DNA of 64,000 bases from Diadema setosum (GCF_964275005.1 NC_092685.1:35471018-35535017); one strand, 5' to 3'; shown: positions 47,701-60,420, counted from the first letter of the stretch. Numbers and translations: made by a program. Notes: a model not told the origin generated them from the letters alone.

Positions 47701-48807
47701 GTACAGAAACCACGATTTACACCTGTTGTTGCTACGGCTAGTGGAAAGCGAGTGACAGATAATCATGTTCCTCAGTCTGAGAGATATAAAAGTCAAGAGG
47801 AAAAGGTGATAGTGGATGGAGGTTTGCAGAAACTGACAAAAGTATCCATTCCTGTCTCTGCAAGTGACAAACAGGAAAAAGACAATCATTCATGTGACAA
47901 AGATAACATGTCCTCATTTGAAAGAGGTAAGATCAGAGGTTCCACTGGTCGTGATAAGTGGTTGTCTAAAGCAACAGGTGTCTCAAAGACTGCAGGAGGT
48001 TCCAGAGATGTTTTAGAGAGGAACTTTAGTGGAAAGAGGTCAAACACTTCATCAAATGATGGTGGTAGAACAAAGCGTGCCCGTCTCATTGATTTACAGG
48101 CTATGTTTGACAGTGATTCTGAGGAAGAATGTACAACACCACAACCAAGGAAGCATCCACTCTATAATGTAGACTGTGAAAATAGCACCAATGATGTTTA
48201 TGAGGTGGAAAGGAGCCAAAACAACAGACCTGCTACTGGATCTGACAAGGAAAATGCAAACAATGATAACTCTGCTGGCCCATTAACGACATCAGACAGG
48301 AATGACAGCATTATCCTTTCAGATGATAGTGAAAGTGAGACAGCCATGAATGACAAGTCACATACAGTCACATCAGGGATATGGAAGGACTTGTCGCACT
48401 TGTCCTCCAGATCTTCATCAAGCAATGATCAAGGAAACAGGAGATTTGGAAGAGTGACACCCCCTCGCTGGGGGAAGTCAACCTCTAAGACCAAAGGAGC
48501 AAGTGGGGGCCAAGATCGTCCTCAGTCTTCATTTAGCCAGCATCCATGGCAAACTGCAGCCAGGGATAATGACAAGAAGGCTCTTTTTGCTGTTACCAAG
48601 GTAACAGACAGCAGTGGTGTCATTGACCTTGTGTGTGACAATACTAATGGACATGGTGCTGGTGAATTAAGGTCAGGGAGCCCAGTGCAGATTGGACCAA
48701 AGACAGTGCCTTGCCCAGTGTGCAATCTCCAAATTGAGGAGAAGAAGATAAATGCCCACCTTGACACGTGCCTCACATACAACTGTGATGCTTTGTTTAC
48801 CCCTTGA
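41708..48807 (+). CDS. SPRTN: SPRTN/Spartan DNA-protein-crosslink repair metalloprotease, seven coding exons
   Basis: Coding exons are 41708-41771, 42544-42739, 43434-43542, 43786-43830, 45538-45612, 46210-46489 and 47315-48807; all junctions are GT-AG and in phase, giving about 753 residues. SPRTN is a nuclear DNA-dependent protease that degrades proteins crosslinked to DNA and recruits p97 during translesion synthesis. The SprT domain (about 35-235) has FVQFNDRFFWG-like FMQFNDRFFWGRLEGVEVKW, zinc-binding HEMIH at 124-128 and a third His in GHGPEF at 143. The SHP box FSGKGQSVG is at 272-280. KSDISSFF resembles a PIP box with Lys replacing Gln. SIILSDDSESE resembles a SUMO-interaction motif. 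A UBZ4 finger (C723, C726, H738, C742) ends the protein. Human SPRTN is 489 residues; the excess is Ser-rich disordered linker. Start at 41708 or the in-frame ATG at 41714. An acceptor at 41670 implies an upstream UTR exon. Confidence 0.93.
43305..43340. repeat. (CA)n microsatellite in SPRTN intron 2
   Basis: A CA/ACAC tract of about 30 bp with one interruption, followed by CAAACAAACAAG. Confidence 0.85.
44066..44742. mobile_element. 677-bp TIR element in SPRTN intron 4
   Basis: ATATGTGACCCGCTACTACA with AAAGGATCC on the left is mirrored by GGATCCTTTTGTTGTAGCGG with GTCACATATG on the right. There is no transposase ORF. The duplication is hard to separate from the palindromic ends (CATATG). 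Confidence 0.82.
45824..45916 (-). mobile_element. 93-bp palindromic TTAA mini-element, copy 2, in SPRTN intron 5
   Basis: TTAACCCACTGAGGACGAG and GTCCTCATCGGGTTAA are the ends, with CCCGAGTATACTCGGG inside. It is reversed relative to 21092-21184. Confidence 0.8.
46550..47052. other. SPRTN intron 6, left part
   Basis: Contains adjoining poly-C and poly-A runs at about 46929-46959. No other feature. Confidence 0.5.
47053..47151 (+). mobile_element. Palindromic TTAA mini-element, copy 3, in SPRTN intron 6
   Basis: TTAACCTGTTGAGGAC, ATTTTGCTACAACACGCATT and GGAGTACTCGGGACTTG align with copy 1. The right end GTCTTCAACGGGTAA is diverged and lacks a clean TTAA. Confidence 0.7.
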
Positions 48808-49948
48808 TGTGTATGAAACAGTCTTGACCGAGATGATTTTGAAGCCATACATCTGTGGACAAATTTATGATGTTTTGATACTTGAGCCTATTCTTCCATA
48901 AATGATGATGCATGTACTACCTCTTATAGGAGACATTGCAAGATCTCTGAATAGTGAATGAAATTTCCCCAGCTCTGTTCTTTGGATTTTTTTTTTCTTA
49001 TTGATTTAGTGAACAGAGTTATATGTCACCTTTTCTAGCAGTCTCTCTCATAAGCAAAGTAGAACACTACTGAGCTAATGCACACTAGCATTCAGTGCAA
49101 CAGTGAGAAACTCTGTAATGGTACCCTTGTTTCATGACTAGCAGACATTCTGTTACATGTGTTTCACTTTCAGTTCTATGTCAACATGTAAGCCCAAAAA
49201 ATATTTTGTTAAAGAGGAAGTATGAGGAGAGTTTATACTATGAAAAAGCAACATATTGGTGAAACTTGCAGGTAGTTTAATCTTTTCTGCTCTAACAGGA
49301 CAAAATAATGGCAGCATTTGTGGGGCACATTATTTGTTATCGCCTAATCAGGACATATTTTCCTCCTCAGATATTTAGACAGAATGCGAGCTGCATGTAG
49401 ACCAAATGTTAAGGGGGGGGGGATAACAGTTCAATGTATGTATGACAAAATGTATCCAAGGGTTCTGAAAATCCTTTACCCTGACATGGAAACTACATTT
49501 GTGAAGGAATATTCAGCAGTAGCCTTGGATCTATTGCTGTACAATTGCATCATGTAGTCCGCCGTCATGCTAAGCCCACTGTTGCCCCAACTTTGACCTA
49601 TCTAGCATCCACAACAAAGCTTGTACAATTACATATGTAACTATGGAAAACCAGGCAGAATGATGGTGCATTCAAACTTGACTGTGTTGTGTACATTAGC
49701 AACTGACAGATCACAGTAACACATCCAAGAAGCTTCTGGAGGTCACATCAATCAGGTTTTGTTTTTGTTGGGATTGATAAGGATACACAAAGGTCATTGA
49801 TATCAAGTCTGAACTTGTTAGTGATATCCAAATTTGTACCAGTTACTATGTCATGTGTAGACTCATTTTGTGAACTACTGAATAGATGACACAATGTCAG
49901 GCCTCTTTTAATCAGAATGAAGATCTCATATCCAAGTCATGTCCAAGT
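48808..49948. other. SPRTN 3' UTR and flank
   Basis: No coding signal and no early AATAAA after the stop codon, so the transcript end is not placed. A (G)9 run occurs at about 49413-49421. Confidence 0.45.
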
Positions 49949-51016
49949 ATAGGCGGGGGCGGACATCCGGGCATTTTCAACATGGAGCCCTAGTAACCGA
50001 CCCGGCCGATGAAAACAAATGCGTAGCGACCGTACCTTAGTGCAGCGCTCAGCAATGCATCGCATGCATAATACACGCACGGTACATGCATAATGCACTG
50101 CACTGTATGAACGCTATACGCTAGTGTGCTATTATCAGTTATTTTTGCACAGATTTCTGACATTTTTACTGCATTTTCGTACATCATTTCATCGTTTGTT
50201 TCACATCCTCACAAGGCCTCGAAGTTGTGTTGTGTTTGGCTGCCATAATCATAGTCTAATGTTGGACAAAAAACGATCTTTCTTTGAACTTCCAAAACGT
50301 GATCGCAGTCCAGAAAGAAGGAACCGGTGGTTAGCTGCTATCAGCCGGGAGAATGAAGACAGATCCCACTGGAGTCCAGTGAAGTCAAGGACGATATGCT
50401 CTGAATTCAAATTACTGGAAGTAAATGATAACCGACTACTAACCAGGTGTACTCGTTAGGTACATGTACACATCGGCGAACTGAATGTCTGGCCATGACG
50501 TAGGGTCATTGATCCACGAGTCTGTGGGTACACGGTAGCCCGACCAGACGCTGTTAATACACTACGCGAATACGTACAGGTATGTACAGCGGCGACTGGG
50601 CTGTGTATAGTTAGATACACGGTGAGGACAAACTGCAAGGCCGATGGAGGACAGTTTAGTCTCGTATCTCTCCTTTGCTTCCTGTGAAAGTTTATCACAG
50701 TAATCAAAAGACATCTTATAATCTATGAAAGCATATTTTAACTGAAACAATGAACTAGATTCAGCGGTAAATAAAAGTGAAATGAACAGCATTAAACGCG
50801 ACAGTAGTAATACAGCGTGAACTGACCGCTCCACTGTAGATCCACGTAAACTCCGTTTATGTGTGCTAATGAACGGTCCCATATATTGCAATTCGCGTAT
50901 TGTATGACGGCATTGCATGCTCTGTTGCACGCTCGTTTGACGGCTATTGTTTTCATCGCACTAAGGGCAGCGAGTTCGTTGCTATGCGGAAGTGACGTCA
51001 CTCCGCCCCCGCCTAT
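49949..51016. mobile_element. 1.07-kb TIR element with GC-rich ends and a THAP-like fragment
   Basis: ATAGGCGGGGGCGGA at the left is exactly mirrored by TCCGCCCCCGCCTAT at the right (ends near 51016). The interior is CpG-rich, carries a THAP-like coding fragment at 50213-50459, and contains AGCCCGACCAGACG at 50537, also seen near other elements in the window. THAP domains are the DNA-binding part of P-element-type transposases, so a P-like origin is plausible; a host THAP exon captured by a MITE is the alternative. Confidence 0.6.
50213..50459 (+). pseudogene. THAP-type zinc-finger fragment
   Basis: The frame reads RPRSCVVFGCHNHS, then SFFELPKRD, RRNRWLAAISREN and HWSPVKSRTICSEF before a stop. 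C-x4-C, the FxxPK segment, the central RxxW and the C-terminal SRxCSxxF region match a THAP domain. The last zinc ligand, the His in CSxHF, is missing because the text reads CSEF. There is no good ATG; a CACAAG acceptor-like site precedes it. It looks like a decayed exon rather than an active gene. Confidence 0.6.
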
Positions 51017-53173
51017 TGAGAAAGTATTTTGAGATATTGCTAGTGTAACCTGTAAATTACCATTTGAAGTACATGTGCTCCTGTCTTCCTTGATACTCGT
51101 TATACATATTCATTTCTCTTCTAGAGAAATGTAATGGTCTATCCAAGGCTTGACACTATCTTTCTATCTTAGTGACCAGTGCATTTGTGCAAATAAAATC
51201 CCCAAATTTCGGGGGGGGGGGGGGGGGTTGTGTGTGTGACCCAACATATTTGGTGACCAGAAAAATATCAAAGACATAAAAAAATCATTTGATAAAATGA
51301 TACATTAAATAATGACAATTATATGAAAATTGGCAGGTATAATAAAGTGCTTGAACTACCACATGCTCTGACAAAAAGAAAGAAAATCATTGCAAATGAA
51401 AATTTGATAAAATGTTAACATGATTGTAAATTGTGATGAATATATGAAAATTTGCAGGTAAAGGGCTTCAATTGCCACATACTGTAACTAAGTTCACTAA
51501 AGCTAACATTCAATATTGAATTGAGGCATGAACCTGTTTTTTCCATGATACCACACATTCATTAAATGATTTTACATGGGATATACCTACCTCTATTATT
51601 GGATAGATGATGTTTGGCTGTGAAATTTAAATGTGAGAAAAAGTAGTTTGGCCGAATTTGGCCATAGAATAGACTGAGTTTGGTTGTGAAGACTAATGAT
51701 AATCTTGCAACCATAGCTGGTCATGGCAGCTAGCTGAAATGCATGCAATATTGAGCCATAAGTTATTCCTCCTTTTTCTGGATGAGAAAAATCATTAAAA
51801 AAATATGCACACTCTCAAATTTTAGGTGTCCTATCTTGCCACCAAAACATGATTTCTTAAAAAGTTGTCTATTTCTAATCTATTCCTGGTGGCTGCGGGC
51901 TCCCACCAATCTCAAGCCTTTATTCATCTCTTTGTCAAAGATATGTGAAGGAACATGTTCCAGTCATCTTCCAAAACAAAGAAAGTTTAGTGCATCATTA
52001 TATTTGTTGTCATTTCTTGTAGAGAAAACAAAGCAGAGGTGTGTGATGCACAATTCTGTCGTATCATAACCAAGACAGGAATTGAATTTGACTTGCAATT
52101 ATTTCAGGTATTTGTAGTCTTGTTGTCATATTGTCCATTTTCTGCCATATTTTCACTCACCTTTCTTTGTTTCATTTCAGTTAGTTAAAGTAATATACGT
52201 ACATACATTGTATAACATTCCCCATGAGATAGCTTTGTATTTTATTGAATTTGTAAAGGAAAACAGAAGGATACAATCTGCCGTTTTTATTAGTCAAAGA
52301 TTTCACATGCATAGGCCTCGGCAGATTTTGTTTTATTTCAATCATAAGATGTGCACATTTCAAAGTATGCAACCATGTCGTCTAACTTGGTACATAGATA
52401 AAATTTTAAGGCAGGACAGTGTCCAAGCAAATGTTGGGATAAAATGCAATACTGTAGATCCTATTGGTCAGAGATTGGAATCATACAAACTCTGAATCAA
52501 GCAAAGTAAAGTCCGATGTCTCCTAAGGATTTCAAAGCATTTAATATTAGCAACATATACCTGCATGTTACTAGTTGCGCCATTCATAAATTTCAGAATC
52601 AAATTCAAAATCATTGGTCAAGTACAGCAAATGGATATTCAATTCAGCACATCTTATTATTTCATTATCAATGAAAACAAAATTGACACATCATATGTGG
52701 ACAGTACAATGTTAGGAGTGCAAATCAAGTTTCAGATATATGTCAGCAGCTTGAAGTTGAGTTTTCTAGGTAAATAATTTCTGTAAAATCAGTGAAAGGT
52801 AACTAATTGCTGAACTTTTATTTCTACATATCTGTGGAAGTCTGGTTTAAAATATGAAGTATTGCAGTAAATACAATAAGATATGTATTACCGTACTGTA
52901 TGCTAATATTTGTTCATTCCTCCTTTAAGACCCTCTGAGAATCTTATTAAGACTAAAATGTCGAAGTTGACGAGGATCGTAAGAGTATGAGAGTGGAAGA
53001 AAGGATGTTGATGAGGGAATATAAAAGTGAATGTGTGGCACTTTGAAATGCTAGTAGATTGGTGTAATTCGTGACAGAAGAGTGTGATTCAGTGAAAATG
53101 ATATGTTATGAATGATTTGTTCTTTGATGACACTTCCCTTTCTCATTTGTTTCTTGTGATAATGTGAAACCTG
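51017..53173. other. Intergenic, nothing recognised
   Basis: A (G)18 run is at about 51210-51227, followed by AT-rich sequence with repeated words such as GATAAAATG and ATATGAAAATT (51290-51470) suggesting a local duplication. The ORFs of about 95 codons at 51782 and 52208 have no recognisable protein character. Confidence 0.4.
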
Positions 53174-53316
53174 GGTGATGTTTGTTATTCTGGAGGTTTG
53201 TTAGTCCAAAATGAAATAAGGTTTGGTATTCCGAACAGTCTAAAAGAAGTTTATTTCATTTTCGGACTACGTAACCTTATCTCATTTTTGATTTTCGGAA
53301 TAACGAAGTGTAACCG
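53174..53316. mobile_element. Small relative of the TTCGTTATTCCGAAGG element
   Basis: TTTGTTATTCTGGAGGTTTG on the left and TTTTCGGAATAACGAAGTGT on the right are inverted and related to the ends of 35520-36912. About 140 bp, no ORF. Confidence 0.65.
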
Positions 53317-53339
53317 TGAAACCGACACTTACAACAACA

Positions 53340-56240
53340 ACAACAACAACCAAAAAAAAAAGCGACATGAAAGAGGGGATTGGGTTAAAACAAAACGAAG
53401 AATAAATTTAAAATGGCCTGGGATGATGGCTTTAGACTTGAATGAACTGATATTGATAGGCAGATACTAGTAGAGTTGTACTTTTATTTCTTGCCCGTTA
53501 CTTCATGTGCTTTTTTGATTAAAAAAAAAAATAGAGTAAAATGAACTGGGAGAAAAAAGTTAGGGCATGACAATAATTTCACGGAGCTACACATTTGACG
53601 TCATGCATATTATAGTGGCTATAGCCTATGCCATGTCGGGTTCCGTAAATTAATCGGTAAATTCTGCATATTATTATCACATAAGAATGTATGTTTGTTT
53701 TTTTATTGATCCAATTCATATCTTCAAACCAGTATATACTTTGAATGTTCAACTTACCATTTTGTCCTGTGTTGTATACATACTCACGGTAAACTGTTGT
53801 GTTTTCATGAAGCGACAGAGGAAGAGAGGGCGAGAGAGAGAGCAAAGGAAATGCTACAATTTTATGAAGCGAAAGAGCAAGAGAAAGGAGAGAGAGAGAG
53901 AGAGAAAAAAAAAAGCCCAAATGGATGGCTACGATATATCAGAGCGATTTTCGGTACCTGAACAGCATGGAAAAAAAAAACTAACAAAATATCGATGCAC
54001 TAGTAATATTGTGGTTGCAATAGCTTATCAGCAGCACTGACATCCGTTATACAAATTTTACTGTTCAGTTGGGGTGTTTAAAAATAAAAAATTAAAGTTT
54101 CCGCGTGTTTTCCACAAAAACAGGTATAAAAATCGAATGTCATAAATGTTCAATCAGTTAGTCTAAGCAGCAATAATGAACATTTTCAAATAGCAAAGAC
54201 TCCAATCTTGAGTGAAAATTGGGGGAAATTCCTTTCTCAAAACTGATAAAGAGAATGGCAGAAGGATAGCACAACTTACAGAAATAACACGACAATGATG
54301 CTTGTTAATCTTGAGCACTGCGAGATTCATCTCAATTTGACTTATTTCGAGGCCACGCTCATGAAAAGTGTTAACTAAATATTTGAGTCGATGTATGCAT
54401 CTACGTATCCCCCATAGACATCTTCACGCAGTCTTGGACAATGTTCATTTCGATAAAAACAAAAACAAAACGATCGAAAACCAGTACAGGAGCTCCAAAT
54501 GTCATGAATGCGGATTCATCCGACCGGTGGGACGGGGGCTATTCATAAGGTACATTGGTAAAATGTGTCTCTTTGTGTGTGCATGAGTGTCTGTGTATGT
54601 ATCATGTGGGGGTTGTCAACAATCTTTGATCTTTTATGTGCACCGGGTAAACAAGATTTATATCGCGATCGCTGCTGTTATTCATCGATACACATGACTA
54701 ACTGTTGACATGGATTGATTTTACACCGTATTTCCCCACAAAACAAAAAACAAAACAAAACAAAACAGAACATCCACGCTGTGCATAGCCGCACCATTAT
54801 ACTAAGTATCAGAAAGTACCTCGCTGCTGAATAAAAGAAATTATAATCTCGAAAACGTATGGCCTTATTCTACAGTCAGTATACCAGAAGTTCCCTTCTT
54901 GTTCAACTCGTTTACTTCCTAGAAAGTCCTGTGTTTTCATAATGTTAGTCTGTTTCAAGAGCACGTATTGTGTCTTTCCTTTTCTTAAAGGGGAAAAAAA
55001 CGACTCAGATAGCTGTTTGTTGGAAAAGTGAGGAAAAATATTTAAATGCAAAAGCTGTCAGCAGTTGCACTTAGAAATTCAATGTCAATTTCTCTAAAAT
55101 CTCTTTTAGAATGTAATTTTTGCTGAGGAATTTTAACGAAAATCAGAAGATATACAAGTACACTTAGTGTCACTGTCTGTCTGTATGTCATCGCAATTGG
55201 TTTTCCGCAAGCATTGCATTCAATACAAATGTATATTATTTTATCTACTGGGCCTACGTACAGAGAGATGTGCAAGAAATGTCATCTATACTTATACTGG
55301 TGGCAGCATCATAATCGTCAAATAGGCGGAAGAAGTAGAGAGGTGATTGGTGCTACCGGGACGTACTGAAGTATTTGGATTAAGCAGTGTTCGCCACTCC
55401 CGCGGTGCGCAATACTGGTCATGTTTATTATGTTCAAAATTGGTACGAGGCGAAAAGAAAAGAAAGAAAAAAAATCCAGCAGCCCGTAACGTTTGGTGAT
55501 TTATGAATGTAGCGACCTGGCATATTCTGGTTTTACACACAAAAAGGTTGATTTTTAGGGTCTGCTCGTGTGCGCTCTACTATCCACTACAGATTTTGTT
55601 CCAAGTTTGAACAGAGCCAATCAGAAGTTCTTCAGTCTGAACCTCTGTAACTTTTGGTGATGCTGCCCCCAACGCCCCACGTTTTACAGGGTCAATTCAA
55701 TCACCATTATTGTTAAGTCTTGCTTGCGTTTCAGCGTATCAATTTACGGCCTAAAACAACACAATAGTAATTATTATGATACAGTACAAACAATGGAGGC
55801 AGCAACATTCACAACAAAAAGAGAGAGAACATATTGGCAAAAAAAAAAAAAGGAACAGCAGCGTTTAGAGTAAATGAAGGTCGTATATTGAAAGAAAAAA
55901 AAATATAAGGAGGAACATAATTTGCAATACTGTAGATCATGTTACGTGTAATAATGTGAATGGAGAAAGCAAAACATATACTAAGTGAAAAATTATCTTT
56001 GTCTTATACCGATCTCGATTTACTTGATTAAAACGGAGTTTAGACGATGGTATGATCAATACTCGACCCAAATCGTTTTAACTTGGGTTCTCATCTGAGA
56101 TTGATTCAAAGGCTATTGGACTTTGGACGCTACATACAATGTGCTATTTCTCTTGAAATTTGCGTTTGGCTTTTGTAGAGAAAGTTTGGATTTGTTATTT
56201 CTTAATTGGTAGCGTGATAAATTTGTTTTGATTTAAGCAC
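53340..56240. other. Intergenic with low-complexity tracts
   Basis: (CAA)n at 53331-53350 and a GA-rich tract at 53810-53910 are present. A dispersed repeat starts near 55547 (GGTTGATTTTTAGGGTC, GATGCTGCCCCCAACGCC) and resembles 56577-56750 and 56870-56920. No gene was recognised. Confidence 0.4.
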
Positions 56241-56523
56241 AGATCTCGTAATGAGCGAGTTTGTGAAGTAATTTTAAGGCCCAAATACTTCTTTTATTTC
56301 ACTTTCAGACAGTCTATCAAGTGATGTTTCATTGAGTAATTTTCGACTAGACTTGCCATTTATTTGTAAGATTATTTTCAGTGCCCTGTTTTGAACAACC
56401 AATAGTTTTTGTGTTTCGATGGAATTTGAATTCATCCCAATTGCATCGTTATAGCATTGAGCAAAATGGCTTGGTTTGTACCATGCTTTCCACACTGTAG
56501 GCCTAATCGCTGTATTTTTCATT
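56240..56523 (-). mobile_element. LINE C-terminal fragment
   Basis: The minus-strand frame reads KLLVVQNRALKIILQING and RKLLNETSLDRLSE, the pattern of the region after the reverse transcriptase in Jockey/CR1-like LINEs (LQxxQNRAxRII). Short and isolated. Confidence 0.55.
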
Positions 56524-57117
56524 AAATTTTGGCGGTAGCAGTTAGCACCCTCGCTTTTTCGTCTTCAAATACAAAATGGTTGATTTTGGGGGTCCCTTGT
56601 CTGCGCTCTATACTGGCCACATTTTCTCGACGGATTTCGTTCAAGAGTTTCGTACAGAGGTACAGCATTGTCTAACCATGGAGCTACTAACTCATAGGGC
56701 CATGGTCAAATCTTGACCGGTACTAATTTCTAAATGCTGCCCCCAATGTGATAACACGTCGAAGATTTTCCAATCTTGTATACGTTCTACAACATCTAAA
56801 TTTCTTGATGATTTTTTTTTTAAACTCATGTTGACCTGCTGATATATGTTTTTAACCTCTATTGTTGCTGGTAATGCTGCTCCCATCTCAACATTCCGCC
56901 TTTAATAGGGTCAAAAGTCATGTTTTGGTGGGTGTCTTTATGCATGTTGGGTGGCGATTTGTTTCGTGACATTGTTGAGATTTTGTGCTCGAGTATAATG
57001 ATTGTCAAATCTAGACTCGTGTTTTTGGTTTTGCTTTTTGTCATACTGCCCTCAGTGCTCCTCTTTTGTAAGGTTGCTGATTTGTATAACACCCGAGATC
57101 AGAGGTGTAGTGACCCG
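56524..57117. other. Dispersed repeat pieces
   Basis: AATGGTTGATTTTGGGGGTC and CAGAGGTACAGC resemble 55540-55660, and CTGCCCCCAATG and CTGCTCCCATCTC resemble 55666. They are fragments of one repeat family, some in tandem. Confidence 0.35.
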
Positions 57118-57299
57118 ACATCTGCTGCTACGACGATTGCTCCGGTCTTATTTTCTCAAAGGTCTTATGGTTAGGGTTTTGATAGGGTTTTAGGTTTGGT
57201 TTGATATGAGGATTAGGGTTATGTTAGTGGGTAGAATTTATGTTTGGCTGAATATGCAGATATTATATGGGAGCAATTGTCGCAGTAAATGTTAGGGAA
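57118..57299. repeat. Dispersed repeat with TTAGGG motifs, copy 2
   Basis: Reverse complement of 6008-6236: GATTAGGGTTATG, GGTAGAATTTATGTTTGGC and GGGAGCAATTGTCGC. Confidence 0.6.
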
Positions 57300-59149
57300 C
57301 CCAGTGTTATACATTTTATAGGCAGCAAATTTTGACTTTTTCCCCTTTGGTAATCAGGTTCATTATGACTTACTCTTGTAGCATCTGTAGTTCATTGACG
57401 CGGGGGTACAATCTGTTGCGTTGCAAGATGATTTTCATAGTTTTCTCGAACTTTCGGTCTCTTTGGTCGAGAGATCTGTATAGGTATTATATAATTATAT
57501 AATACAGATATTAGTGCATGACGAATACAATCTCTCTTATGTAAGTTTTAATATTCATAGTCGTATGCATATGAACTGACAATATTTTACTTGCTTATGA
57601 ATAAGATATTACGTATGTAACATCATCGAACAAAACAGAACCGAACAGTGTTATACTTGAAATTATGACATGCTCCATGCAGGAGTCCAACTTTAAATCC
57701 AAGATGTCGGTCTACTGTCGACAACATATTGAGTTTTGATGATAAATTTATGCAAAACCCTTTACTTTTATAATTTCAATTTTTATTTAATGGGAACCTT
57801 CAACAAAATTCTGTTATTTTATTTCGATTTGACAGCATGTAAGACTTTTTGTGGTTTCAGGGATACCATGTATGGGTATATTCACTGGATATGTGAATAT
57901 CTATCCTTAAAGCCATATAATAAGAGTGAACTTGAAGAACACGTAATGATTTAGGAATGGCAATGCACGTACATCATGAATCCGACGAGTCATTTGGTCA
58001 CACCAAATCCAGTTCTTTCTCCGTCTGTTTCCTTGGTTACGATGCAGTGTTGTCTGTTTAAACGCACATTATGGCTGGACATGACCCGAAATGATGTCCT
58101 GCGAAGACTGTTTGCGTCATTAGAACTCGCTATTTCTCTGCGCTATTCATCACTTTGGCTTCGACCTTGAACTTAACCAAAATGCATGAAATTTCCTCTC
58201 AAAATAAGAATTGATCTAATCCCTTGACTGGCTAGGTGTGCCACGATGTAGTCTCTGAATGAGTGTGAGCGCATCTTTAACAAAGGGTTACTATACGTGT
58301 AGTTATTCCAACCACACCCAAGCCCTAAGAGTGTACTCAGTAATACGTTGCGGGATAGATCACACCTTTTTGCTGTAATCCTTTTTCTTTTTGGTATCTC
58401 TGGCAAAATACGCCATCATGTATTACGCGTCGAAATAATAAAATGCAGACATTGTCGTATAATTTCACCGTGTAGACATTCCCGTCAATCCGACATTTCG
58501 AGACCATTTTTCCCCTTCTTCTTCTTGCTTACTCGCGGACAACCCCAGCGGAAAGTGGACGATGCCGCACGAGCCGCTGCATAGGGCAGCTATCATTAAT
58601 TTGTAGGGGGGGGGGGGGGACGTGGCAGTGGATGCAACTCGGTTTGATAATAGATCCTTGGATGATCTAACACAGGATTTGACTGTTTTTGTTCTCGCTC
58701 TCGCTCTCCCTGCCCCCACCCCTCTCTCTCTTTCGCTATCTTTGAACTTAGAACACAAGTTACGTCCAGTAAAGCGGCAAGTGAAGGATATTACTTGTAT
58801 AACATTGTACTCTGTGTCATTCAGATCAAAGCATGTTTGTGTGTTGTTATATGATGTGTATGTGTGTGTCTGTGTTTTATGTTTAAATTGATGGTGGTCA
58901 AGTGAAATGAAATGTGATAAATTCAGTACGAAAGGGGGGGGGGAATGGATTTGACTATGACCTTTGTCTTGAACGACAAGAAGTTAAGGAAGTGTATTTT
59001 ATGATTAGACTGTTTATTCGAAAAACAAGCACTATGTTATAATGATGATAATAGATACTATAATAGCCCTTCATACTTTTTTTTTAAGCGCGCTTATACA
59101 GAACAGAGAAATTAATTGAATTAAGATATATGATAACGAACATTGTCGT

Positions 59150-59195
<46 letters not shown>

Positions 59196-59539
59196 AAGCA
59201 AAAGAGATATTATATTACGATTGCTTGAATAAATAAGTTTACAACATTGATTATAACGTGTCTACACTTTGAGCGTTTTGAATGTGAAAGGAGGTTTGTT
59301 CTATAATAAAGAAATGTATGGGCCAATGGCAGTAAATGCCCTATTATCATGAATACGGGTAGGCCTATAAGTGCGAGGACCACAATGATTATTGCAGCGA
59401 AGAGGAAGAACGGAGAGATCGGGTTGAAGAAGATGAGAAAAATCAAATCTTTGCAATAAGATGGGCTGCACGTCTGATATCTCATAAACCATGAAAAGAA
59501 TAAGAACTTTAAGGTGATACGTTGATGGCATGTATATGG
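57300..59539. other. Intergenic with simple repeats
   Basis: (G)13 near 58607-58619, CT-rich sequence at 58700-58740 and (TA)n at 59152-59192. No gene recognised. Confidence 0.4.
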
Positions 59540-60100
59540 GGAGCCAATGGAGGGATCGGAGAATTGGAGTGATTAGCCATCAGATCTTTTTGTAGGGGTC
59601 ACAAGCCTATTGCAGCTGTATTTTGAATTCTGTGGGATGGCATAATATATGTGAAGCAGGGAGGCCAGGGAGAAGGAAATTAGGCCCTACATTATCAAGA
59701 TGAAGAGACACAAATACATGAATGAGACGTTCAGTAGAAAACTGAATATGCGGAATTTACCAATTTTACAATACCTCAAGAAGCAGCACGACATGAATTC
59801 TTAAATGTTGTTGAAAATTTATATGCGTATCCAACATGACTCCGAGATCTCTGACGGACTGAGAGGTGGGGATGGTACTATTTCCAAGAGAAAGTTATGA
59901 GAGACAACTGCCTAGCCTGAACTGTGAGTAAATGTGTAAAATTTCTGATTCAATTTAATATAGTTATCACACGATCATTGCCTATAATATCATAAACACA
60001 ACTGCTAAGTTTACAGAATGCTTCAACTTTGGTGTTTGGTTGAATGATTCATATGTACATTTGAGTATCATCAGCTAACATAGAATGCGTTATCATAATC
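59540..60100 (-). mobile_element. Decayed LINE fragment (L2/CR1-like)
   Basis: On the minus strand, LADDTQMYI (catalytic ADD box) near 60085, VRDLGVMLDTHINFQQHL near 59840 and ITPILRSLHWLP near 59545 appear in order but in broken frames with several stops. This is an old dead copy. Confidence 0.65.
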
Positions 60101-60420
60101 TTCATGGGAACTGACAACCGAGGAAAGATGGGCTGTGTACAGAAGAAGTAGGACCAACTGTCATGTCTAAGACTGAGATGACTGAGAAAAGGCGTCATTA
60201 TAACGGTCATTCTGGTGGCGGTTGTGTAGGTAAGATGCGATTCATTTCATGTCCGTTCCAGTAAGAATGAAGGAATACTGAGATGGAGATAAAACCGTCA
60301 TTGTGAATGGTACGTGTTATTATATGCAACTATATGAATGTGTTTATTTTAAAATGAATCATCCTCTTCTCAAATAACTTACAGTGTCTCAAATATTGCA
60401 TACACATTTGAAGACTGCAT

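Noticed and set aside
54368-54586. 72-codon ORF with a CHECG motif
   Set aside because: A single CxxC pair with no partner ligands or flanking splice sites; no family recognised.
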